This document shows, piece by piece, positions 49,690 to 61,600 of a stretch of 64,000 nucleotides of DNA. The stretch is from Ectocarpus siliculosus (Eukaryota; Sar; Phaeophyceae; Ectocarpales; Ectocarpaceae), in the NCBI GenBank assembly GCA_000310025.1, contig FN649752.1, forward strand, positions 304,695 through 368,694, in the 5' to 3' direction. The notes below the pieces were generated by a model. The model was given only the letters and a program-made list of their open reading frames with translations. It had not been told where the DNA came from and ran no database searches. Position numbers and translations under genes: made by a program. Positions within the stretch are counted from its first letter, which is position 1, and each line of letters opens with the position of its first letter.

Positions 49690-52600
49690 GGGGGGTGAAG
49701 GCGGGTGCAGAGGGGACGGGGGGGTAACGGGAGCAGCCGTGGGTGGCCGGCGGCGGAGAACTTTCCTGACGGGCTTGAGGGCCAAGAGGGTGGCGGGGGA
49801 GGGGGTCTCGGAGGAGCAGGAGAAGGCCAGGGCGGCGCATAGGGCACGGCTTGCGGCGAGGCCGAAGCCCCCACCAAGAGAACACGTCCCGCCGCCGCCG
49901 AACACGCAGGTGAGCTGGATAAGAACGTTTGTAACGGTCCTTTGGCAAATGGCGGTGACTTGTCGTTCTTGTGCGGCTTTGCAGCGGTAAAAAGTGGTCG
50001 GTTTGATGGTGTAGCTCGCACACGTGGAACGAACACTCCATGGCGGCGCGCGTTGGTGCGTGGCTGTCGGCGGCAGTCCCCGCGCTGGACGCGTCTGACA
50101 TCGCACGTGCCGGCGTCGGCTGTGGACGTGAACGCAGGCGCTAAACGTGGTGCTGACGCACACGACGGCGGATTTCGACACCTTGGCGGCGGCGGTAGGG
50201 CTGGCCAAGCTTTGGCAGGACGAGCGCCCGGACGACGGTAAGGGCGCGAAAATGAAGGGCTACTAAAGGAACCTGTGGTTTTAATCGCCTCCGATACTGC
50301 GTGCAGGTGTGCTCCCGCCGCCGCCCCTTGCCAAATATAGATCACGCCTGGTGGTGAGGGCTCGCAAGCTTGAACGGTTTACCGTAGGTTGCTTGAGGTA
50401 ACGTGCCACACACCTCGGGGCCGATTTTCGAAGCTCGAGTACTCTGCAGAAAATACAGCAGTAACGGTGCCGGAAATGGTGGCATTGGAACCATCTCGTG
50501 GACAGCTTCCGATAACGTATCATTCGACGGCGGCATCCCCTTCGTGTTGCAGTAGTGGGGCTTTGGAGATGGTTCCGGGGGGTAGGGTATATTTCGCGAC
50601 CCACAAGACAATGTTTTCACTCGCTGCATTGCTCGAACTCTCTTCGCGTTACCAGTATTTCATCAGCAACAGTACATGCGGAGGAAAAACCTCAAGCCTT
50701 TGCTTGTACTTGGTGGGCTTTCCTTCGGAGTTTCCTCGTTGCCATGCGTGCGTGCTATAGAACGAGCCGAAATCAAACCAGCGCTGACTAGTCTAATGGT
50801 TTGATTTCGGCTTCACTGACAAGCCTAAGTTGATTGATTTGGGCTGCTACTAATGGGTTGATTTCGGCTGCTATAGTACCCGTATGCAGATATGCGTGCG
50901 ATTCTTCTTTGATGAGCTGATAGCATAGCCACCGTTACACCTCGCCGCGCAGAGTGCTGCGTGTGCCTCCCACGCGGCACGCACCCGGTAGTCAAGCGCT
51001 TCCTGACCCTCCACAAGAACCTCTTCCCCATCAAGGCGCTGAGGGACATCGATCACGACCGGGTGAGGACGAGCGCGAGCATATCCCCACCCCGACCAGA
51101 CCTCCAACCTAGCGTGTCTATTCGGTCTTGGGTGTAAGAGTTGGATGGCTGGTCATTCCCCCACGTCATAGTTAGCTAGACTCGGGGTAATGTTTTGTGT
51201 GCGCGGACCTGTGTAGCGTGTCTGGTTCCATGTAACGGCTATGATGGTGTACGGCTACGCAAGTAAGCTGTTGGTGGTCCGATGGTAGCCGAAGGCTGGT
51301 ACACTACTGGTCGTGCGTGGGGTATTTGGGGGCATTTGGCCGTTTGAGAACGCGCACGAAAGTCCTCTTTCTTCGCCCCACCTGCTACTTTTCTCAGACA
51401 TCACACAGCAGGCACAGCAGTTACATGCGACGTGTTTTCTGTTTGTTTCGTGTCGGTAATGTCTTTTCTGCTGCTCCTGCTGCTGCTGTGGCCGGCTGAT
51501 GCCCGTCCGCCCCTGTTAAGGGTGACATGACGGCCCTATCGCCACGAAGTGTACTAGTCTATACCTTGAAGTCAAAGTGGTGGTAAACATCTGTTTAGAG
51601 TAATTTTTTTCAGTGCCCTTGTGGCTGAGGTTTGTCTGTTTCGCACCTCGATTAAATTTTCCGGTCAAATCGTGCCGCAGATTTTCCGAGTTGGGCTCGT
51701 GGACGCTCAGAAGATCGACAGGATCGGGACTGCGGCTTCCCTTCTGGCGAACGCCACAGAGGTATTCTTGATTTTCACTCTCTTGATTACATTCTTGAAT
51801 ATGTTCTTGATTCTATTCTGTCACAAACTCTGTGGTGCTGGGTGCTGGTGCTATGCCGGAGGAGGGGGTGACGCAGTTTACTCTGTACTAGCATTTTTGT
51901 GGCATATGGGGAGCAACAGCGGTGGTAGTGGGTTGGAGAGTTGCTGGCGACCACGGTTGATGCATACTCTTATCACCAGTCTACGCCATAAGCGCCACGA
52001 ATTAGTTTTTGACGTCTACTTTCGTTTGCGGCGGGATGTGTCACGCGGCTGCTAAGCCGGTGCCGGAGAATGTACAGGCGGGGGAATTGCGTGCCTTTGT
52101 TGAAGCAACCCATGGCTTTGCCCTACAGCCGTGCCGGACGACGAGCATGTTCACCCGCACCCTCGACCTTGTTGCTGTTTTCATCGTGCGGTGCCTTGGA
52201 CTGAGGCAGGTTCACGTGGTCGACCACCACAATGAGCAGAGCTCGGATATCAACGCCACTTCTATCGTGATCGAGGAGGTGCGCGTTGTACCATGCATAT
52301 AAAACACGATTGAATTGTCGGTGCCTCCGCCTCCCACGAAGGATCGCCGAAAGATGCCTAAATGGAAATTCATCAGCAGTCAACGTACAAGAGTTGTGTT
52401 TTCAGTTTTGAGGATGAGTAGTGCCTTTTTCAGGATTGAATTGTACAGCGGCAAAGCAGCAAGTAATGACAACAATGACCCATTGTCATGCCGCAGCATT
52501 GGACATCCTCGCGCCTGCCGTGGCTGGGTCTAGGCAACGATAATGAATGGTTTATGATTCCAACCGGCACAACGGATGATCGATGGTGCTTGTGTGGATG

Positions 52601-55600
52601 CATGTGGTATGTGTTTTTGCAATATAATAGGTGGGGTCCGTCTCAACGATCATTACGGAGAAGCTGCAGGAGAGGGGTTTGCAGATGGAGGAAGCCGAGG
52701 CCACGCTGCTTGCTTTGGGGGTGCACTCGGACACCGGGTCGCTCACGTTTGACTCCGCCACGGCCAGGTATGCGTGTGTATTTATTTTTTGCATCGACCG
52801 CGCTAACCGGCTGACCAATGAAAAGACGTCAGTGCCAGCGGGTAAAATCAAGGTCCGTGGAAGGGGGCCAAAATTCATAATGTGCGCAATGCGCTAAACG
52901 CGAATGCGAATACGACTCTCATATTCTTTCACATAGACACATATCACAGCTCCACACATGCCCTCGCCCGAACCTAGGAAGCCACTGATGCAAAGAGCGG
53001 AGGACAGCAACAGGGTTAATTCAAGCCCAGCCGAAAGCCTGGATATCGTGGTATGCTCCATCTCCCAATTTGATAATCGTACACTCCCAAGATCCAACAG
53101 TCATGTCAGCAGCTAGATGACTCAAACAAAATAGCAACACATACACTTTGCCATAGCTCCACACATGCCCTCGCCCGAACCTATGCGTGTGTGTGTGTGT
53201 TGAGACCTCAACCACTTTCGGCTGGGTCGATGCAGATCGGATACCGATCGTTTTCGCTGCTTGGAAGCACGTGATTTTCATCGAACGATTGATGCATCGC
53301 CGTCTTGCTGGAACCAACCCCGCGATTCGTCCATTTTTGCTTTTTTGTTGAACGACAACCGTGTGAGATTGGAGCTGTTACTCTATGATACAACCCTTAT
53401 ATTTCTTCGCAAATACGTGTAGTAGTTCTGGAATTTCTTTCTCTCTATTTAGACCTTGTATGGTGCTCGTATTTTCTATTTCCTTACAAGGTCTCCCTTC
53501 GGGACGTGGGTGTCTACCCTCCCTCAGGTGACGCAAGACCACATTCGCATTGCCCGAAGAGGGACTGTGTGTCTTGCAACGCTTGTATTTCCGCACAAAA
53601 CATCGCGCACGTTGTTGTTCTACATTGGAGCCAGCTCGAGCGGACAATATTCTGGCAGCGAAAACTCAGACTCCCATGATGTCTTTGATTAATGATGGCA
53701 GATTTCCGATGAGAACTGAACTTGAAGCCGAAACAACACCACAAATGGAACGTGTTCAACACTGCGGCTGGATGCATGCTCTCAGACTTGTCTACACTTG
53801 GCCCGCTGCGAAGTGTAGTTAACGTAGGCACTGCTGTTGGACAATGCGATGACACGAAGAGTCACAGCCATGAATCATCGAATTAAAATTAATGAATGAA
53901 CGAATGATAGTGGAGAAGCAAGAGACAAATATTTCAAACCGTCGCATTTGATGGGTTTGATGAGTTTCAGAATTGGTTCGCCAGGCTTTGTCAGCGCGGA
54001 ACGCGTCCCCGGGGTTTTGAGCCAGTTTTCGCAACTTTGGCCGTCAACCACACGCGCCACGGAGGCCTATCGAGCTCCGGGCACGGGCGCTAATGTACCG
54101 ACGAGCCTCCTGCGTGCCCCTGAGAAGGAACCGCGATAAAAGACTCGCTGCCGCGAGAGAAAGAAACGCCGAAGCATGAAAAGTGACCAAATCTTATATG
54201 TACATGTAACTACAGGTAGCACCGACGCCACCCAAGGACGTGGCAGAGAGAGCAAAGAAACATAAGTTGTTGAGAAGGGTAAGGTAGCACGCATTTGTGG
54301 CGCATCGTCAGGAACCTTTTAGCGTAGATGAGTAGCTCGTGGGGGGAATAAGAGAACTCAACCTTCGAGGAAACAAACAGGTGTCAAAGGGGGAGCTGCT
54401 GGTCTGTAACCATCAACCGGTGTTATACAGGAGGGGTGGAAATTGAAAACAGACAACTGCACACATTTTTGTTTGAAAGGAGCTTCAGAGAAGAAGCTCG
54501 AAATTAGGAAATAATTACTTCGCTGCCAGGGCTCGACAGAAGGGCCGATGTGAGAGGTCACGGAAAAGAAATTTCCTGAAGAAATTTCCTGGACGGAGAG
54601 CTCAAGAAGAAGAACTCGATGAAACAAGTTTCCCTACACCGATATTTTGTATTTGATCATTTTCGCCTGCGTTTTTGCCAGGGATGCCGTGGCTTTGGCG
54701 TGGCTAATGGAGCAGGGGTCGAGCCAGCAGGCGATCGCGGAGTATGGGCACGCCGCGTTGAGCCAGGAGCAGCAGAGCACCCTCACGGAGTGCATCAACA
54801 ACCTCAACAGGTGCGGCAACATGAAGTTAAAAGAGGATCGTGATGTCCGGCGTAGACAAGCAGAGTGAGGGTTTTGTAGGCGGGGTGGTTCATGTTGTGC
54901 TGGGAGTACAGTATTGCTCTCGTACAATCGTTTAAGGCCGGTGACCCCGACGCCCACAATCTCAGCAACGCGTGCTTTCTTGAGTCGCAAACTAATGTAT
55001 TCGTATTTGTAACGGTCTATTGGCTACATATGATAGTCCGCTCGTTTGTCCTGTGGCGTATCGTTCCGTTGTCGTTCGTTGTTTGCTGATTGCCCATCGC
55101 ATCACATGTCATGGCGTTATGGCAGGACATCGCTGAACGGAGCCACTGTTTCGACGGCTCTGGTGCAACTGGACAGCTACGTCAATGGCATGGCCGCTGT
55201 TGTAAGTGTACTCGTGCGACATAGCGCTCTGTAGGACCCTCGCCCACTGGACAGGCGAACCTGGCCACCCTTTCGGAACAGTTTTTGACCATAGATATCT
55301 CCTTCCAACCGAACCGGCAAGAGGGCGTCGAAGCCAAAGCGGGAAGAATGCAATGTCGAAAGCTGTTGACAAAGATGGTTCTTTTAGCTCTGTTCTACCT
55401 TCGCTATAGTAGTCTTGACTGTCGGCCTTTTTTGAGATAGCTCCTCCGTTCAGATGAATCTGGGAGGGCTTCTGTCAAATGTTTTGGCCAGCCTTCACCT
55501 AAAAATTCGTCGCTCTTACCATCGTAAAATAGCCTATGGATGATCCACCATCCACCATACTGACTTTACAGATGGTGCACAACAGCAGTGTCCTGCGATG

Positions 55601-58600
55601 ACGTAGAAGAGATAATCTGCAAGCGATCTACAAATGATCCATGTGACGACGATGATGCACCCCCGGTATCTGTGCTTTCGGAAACAACGCTCTGCTCCTC
55701 GCAACAAACGAAAATAATGGAACAGGCTCAGAACGTTCTAGACGTTACCGACAGCGATGTGTTCATGCTCGGAGCGCACTTCCCTCAGAAGCTGGGGAGG
55801 GATCCCACTCACATGGTGGTCATCGGGAGGGCAAGGGTAAGCAGCACGCCTATCACTATATTAATACCACGTGTATATGAATCGGTTTTGTTTGTTGAGT
55901 CCGCACGGTTTGTTTGTGCGGAAATTACTACTGCTGGCTTCCAACAGGCTTGCCTGTGGCTGCTACGTTAAGATGAATGACTAAATGACGGGGGTACAAG
56001 AAAAAAAAATATCGTCGCGCGGACCCGTCAGTAGCTTCTACGCTGTTGCAACGTTGATCAAGCACCGGCCATAGCGGTGGGAAAAGAAAGAGAGTCAAAG
56101 CGGGAGTCAAAGCGGGAGTCAAAGCGGGAGTCAAAGCGGGGACGACGCTGGTCGAAAGGCGAGAACGTGGAACAGACTCGGCGCAGAAGTTGAACTGGAT
56201 CTCGGGAGACTACACTTGATGCGAGGAAGCTGTCCGACACTCACCCGAAACCGAGGCCACAGACGCAGCGTGTGCACACATTAGCTAGCGCACGAACGCC
56301 CAGAGTAGGGCCGGTGTGAATGGTGGTACGTTTGTGGTTTTATCGCCAAGCCACGAGGTTGAGGTGTAGGACAGGGCGGTGGAATCGAGCGGATGATGTT
56401 GGTGCAGGGTGGGTGTTGATGTCGATGGCGATGGCCATGGAAACCTTATCCTTGCAGCTACTGGTACGGCTGTTGCTGTATACGGTATGACACAACTTGC
56501 ACGGCAACCCAGTCGCGTTGCATGGAACATTAAAACCCGGAACATTCGAGTTCTACGACAAGCGTCACGAATTGGTCTGCACGCAATACTGCTGTACCAC
56601 GATACAAATGGTTTAGTGTAAACCAACCACAGCACGGACTGGAAATCGATGAGTAAAGTAGTCATGTGGCGAGGTATGAGATCACGTCAGGGAGTTTGGG
56701 TTGGTCGGAACGCGTTTGGCTTGGGTCATGATTAGTTGCGCTTGCTGCTCGCACAGAGGCACATGTGCATGTGTATGGACTTCATCGCCGGGCACGAGAT
56801 ACTGGTACAAGATCGTTTTGATTAACCAAGCGGGCACAGCGAGTTTTTGCCGGCACCCCAACCTTCAAGCAAAACAGATTGGTTTCCCTGTTGTGAAGGC
56901 GAATTTTTTTTTTCTCTTTTTTGAGTTGATGTCATTAGCGCGTTTCGTTTATATTCTTTATTGAAAGTGTTTTTCCTCGTTGGATAGTCTCCTCCATATT
57001 CACATACTTGACCACGGCAACTATTATAGTAATTAGCTTAATCTTGCCTTTTCATGACCTTTGTTCTTGTTTTTGTCGTTTTCACGGATTCTCGCCTTGT
57101 TTGTTGGTCAGCCGCGAGTGAGCAAGGTGAACCTGGACGATCTCATGTCCAACTACGGGGGAGGGGGGCACCGCAAGGTCAGTCAGTCAGTCAGTCACTC
57201 ACTCACTCACTCACTCACTCAGACAGTCGCAGTCTGCTTTACCGGTGCTAGTGATTTCTTCGAAGTACTGTTGTTACAATCACCGGTGATGTGAAAAGAG
57301 GGCCACAGCAGTGACACCGAGGTTGTCACACACACACGCGCAGTTTGTTTGCGGTTTTTATCCCGCTGTAAAAGATTGACGCATTTTCATTGGTCAACCG
57401 GTTAGCGCGGTCGGTGCTTACTCAAGAAACATACACACGTAACTTGGCCATTTCGACGACTCGAGGGTTTTCTAACGGAGGCTTTCAAAGGAGGGGGGGG
57501 ATGGGAGTCAGACATCGCTCTCGGTTGCTTATGGAAGAACTTGCCAATTCGAATTCTTTTTCACTTCAAGTAGTATCTTGCATCGTCGTTGGGGGGGGTC
57601 GATTGCCATCTTCGAGAACTAATGTGTTAAGTAGCTCATTTGTTGATTTGTGTTACCGCATCGTTTTGCACATTTTTTCTGTCTGCTTGAAGAAATGAAA
57701 AAGAAAAATCCATGTCATTTGTATCCGTGGAAAAAGGTGGAAGAGTAGGGTCCATGAGGTGTTGCTTGTTCGACGGTTGGACGGACGATGCTGATGCTGC
57801 TGCTGGTGTTGACGACAGCTTTTTTGGTTTTGGTTTTCTTTGGTGCCATGTACTTCCTGGTGTGATTAACCTCGACGGGCATTTTTTGTGTGTCGAAACA
57901 GGCTGCCGCGGCGTCGCTACGGCTGAGTTCAGTGACGATGCGAGGGGGTGAACCGGCCACGGCTGCAGGCATCATGCAGGTGGGGCGTACATCGCTTTAG
58001 CCTTGAGAGAGTCTTGGAGCGGTAGTGGCGGTGGTTTGCCGATGGTACCGTCTCGACACCGCTACAGTAGCATGGCATAAGATGCCATGCAGTGCGTGCC
58101 GTGCGACCCATACACGAACGACGGCCGATAGATAGAACACACGCTGCACTTGTTGTTTAGGGCATTGGTCGATTGTGTTGGTTGTACTGGAATGCTAGTA
58201 CAATACATATATACTTGGAAGGTATACTGCTGTTGATAAGCCTTGTTGTTGTTGATGATAAAACCCTTGTTGCTGTTATTGACGATCCTTGTTGCTGTTG
58301 TCTCGGCAATGCTGTTGTTGATTGTGTAGCCCTTGTTGCTTTTGCTTTTTTGTTACGCGTTCTTGCCTCTATCTCCCTAACATCATCAGCACCAGTCCAA
58401 CGGGCTACACACCAACCTCCAACGTCACAGGCTGCCCCAATGATTAGGCTATTTGTTTCCTTCGTGAGTGACCCAATGATTTGGCTATTTGCTTCCTTCG
58501 TGAGTGACCCAATGATTTGGCTGTTTGCTCCCGTCGTTCTTGGGGGCATGACAGGATCTGGTGGACAGAATATTCGTGGAACAGATTTCCGAGCTAGAAG

Positions 58601-61600
58601 TGGCTGAGGACATCATGACTGCCCCGGTGCAGACATGCGGTGCCACAGAATCGATCGAGGAAGTCTCCAAGTGAGTACTCGAAGTTGTTTTTGTCGCTAT
58701 TTGACCGTTTGATCTGTTGCTGCCGGTCTCTCGGGTTAACAGCAGTAGTCTTCCTTGCCCCTTCTGAAGGTACACGCTTTCGGATTGTGCCTGCTGCAGA
58801 TTGTTTGCTTTGCTGATTGCTTCGTGGCGAAAAAATTCACCAGTCGAAAGTGGCGTCCGTCAAGAGCAGTACGACAGGTCTTCGAAAACGTCTTGTTTTC
58901 AAGATGACCCATGTCTCGAAGGCAAGGTGGTCTAGACATCAACGTGGCCTGACCAGTCAATGGGGATTCGTTAATAGCACTGTTACAATTCTTGTCAAAA
59001 TGAACCATGTTCTGGAAGACATGGTTGGCCTTCTTGCTAAATGCTGTGGGATTCGTCCGTCGATCCCATCCGTTGTCAAGAATGAAGGGTGTGATAATGA
59101 CGATGGGAAAGCATGGTGCGTTGCGTCTAAGGAGGCACAAGTGTGCACTGCTGTGTCCATTTCTAGTTCGACTGCCCCGCCCCCGCATAAACTGCTGTAT
59201 CGACGAGATTATCACCCCCCCCCCCCCCCCCCCATCATGTTGTGCGGGATCGAGAAACCTCACTCCGCGCAACGGGGGATGATCGCACCACGTTGTGTTA
59301 AAATGGTCAAGCTTCCTCGAGGCAGTTACACAGTGCTTACAACTGTCTCTGGAAGTGAAAGCACCAGAAAATAAATTAAGTCATACGCAGCTGTCATCCG
59401 TACGCAAGGAAGTAAGCACAAGATGCCGAACACCCTTAGCAGGATGCAGCTCACCCTTCATGCGACTCGCCAAATACCTCACGGCGCTTCGCGCTGGGTG
59501 ATGTGAGAGCCTGGTCCGGTGAGAACCCGGCGTGCTCCGTCCCGGCTTTGTAGGGATGCGAGGTCAATGGTCAAACGACTACGGCATGCACGACTATGAG
59601 TACAACCCCCCCCCCCCCACTATTACGTTGGTGTGGTGATCTCGAGACTAGCCGGCTAAATAACAAGTTGCTGGTACTTTCTAGCAGCGCTACTACCGTA
59701 CCGACGCCAACTACCATCTTTCAGTCATGCAAGAATGCCGTCTTTCAGTCACACAGAATGTCGCGACGTTCACGTTCTGAGAATTTTCCGTTATCCCTGC
59801 GAGGGAAGCACTCATGATAAAACACCACGTGGTCGTGCTCAACCACCGTACCAAAATGTCTTCTTGTTGGTGTCTTGGCAGGGTGTTGTCCAGGCACGAT
59901 ATCCGAGGGATGCCTGTCGTTGACGAGGAGGGGAAGGTGCTGGGCCTGATCTCTTGCAAGGAGGTGAGAGACCACTTTTGGTGAACACCAACGCCAAAAT
60001 ATGAAGACATTTTTATTCACTGCAGTACCCTCTGCAAGCCGGTACATGCTCGTGCGTGAAACATCTTAGCTAGTAGAAGTACACAGTAAAAGAGCAACCC
60101 ACATTTGCGATCGGTAAAGCTTGAGCATGCCATTTCATTTCAACAAGTTTTTCGAGCATTTCGGTGTGATGACCGCGCCACCCCCCAGCCCCCCATACTT
60201 ACTATTTTTTTCTAAATAGTTTCCACGCACACGCCCTATAGGCTACTTCCGTCAATAGTTGTGCCGTGCGTGTTGTTTTTCTGCTCAACAGCACCACGAG
60301 AGTCCGGCACTTTTTTCGTATCGCCCCTTCTCGCTGTCTCCGTGTGTCTGTCTCTGCGTTCCTCTTGCTGTGTCTCTGTCTCTGTCTGCTTGTCTCTGTC
60401 TATCCGCCTGTCTCTCTCCCACACGCAAAACTTTTCATTGGTCAGCCGCCTAGCGCGGTCGATGCTATTTCGAAACCGCACACAAAACACATGCCCGATG
60501 GATAGATTGGTGAATGTACCACACGCGTGTTGACTGAACTTAACCCACTGCAGGTGGAGAAAACGGTGAAATTGGGGCGACAACACGAGCTCGTCAAGGG
60601 TTGGATGAAGGAGCAGGTACTTGTATGTATGCAAACACATCACAATCGATGAAAAGCAGATAGACTCTGCGTGTATCGTGGCACCGGCAAGGGTAGACCT
60701 CCGGCACCATGTGGAATCGATTGATCGATTGACCGCCCTTCTCTGTGGTGTATTGCGCATTCCACACAAGATAACACACCCAGAAGTGATACCCCTCCCC
60801 CCCCCCGCCCCGCCCCGCCCTGGTGTTTGCCATCGGGGGTGGGTTTTAGTTGCTTGGCAACGACGTTGTAAAACAAGCCGATCACTTTGTGAGCTCGGCA
60901 ACCAGGCTACTGCTTTTTGTTTTTTCCCTCTGTTTTTTTTTTGCGGTTACCATAATGAATGGTGGTCGAGTAGATTTTGTTGTGCAGGGTCGAAAACTCG
61001 CACTCCGCGCATAGGAGATGATCGCACCACGTCGTGCTATGTTGGTCAAGCACCCTCGAGGCAGTTTCACAGTGCTTATAACTGTCTCTGGAAGTGAAAG
61101 CACCAGAAAATATGTTAAGTCATACTCAGCTGTCATCCGTACGCAAGGAAGTAAGCACAAGATGCCGAACACCCTTAGCAGGATGCAGCGCACCCTTAAT
61201 GCGACTCGCCGAATACCTTACAGGGCTTCGCGCTTGGTGATGTGAGAGCCTGGTCCGGTGAGAACCCGGCGTGCTCCGTCCCGGCTTTGTAGGGATGCGA
61301 GGTCAATGGCCTAACGACTACGGCATGCACGACTATGAGTACACCCCCCCCCCTTCACAAACTTTCCACACTCAGTAATACTCTTTGTAAAGGCCAAAAT
61401 GCCATCAGCGGGTGTGCTGTCTTGTGTGGTATGGTATGCGGTAGATTAAAGAGAAAACACTGGTTTTGGTAGGACTCGCAAAGCGTCCTGTCCAGGCGGG
61501 TCACCTCCCACTCCTCTAGCTGCTCTTCTCATCGCTCTCTGTTTCCATGCCACAAACAACCCGCGTGCGTTTCGTGGTCGCTCTAGTAGCTGCGATACGA

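Noticed and set aside
49491-49727. ATG-initiated frame (MDIHQRDNDG...) as the start of the DHH-CBS protein
   Set aside because: It is in a different frame from the exon ending at 49909 and I could not find a good donor/acceptor pair to join them.
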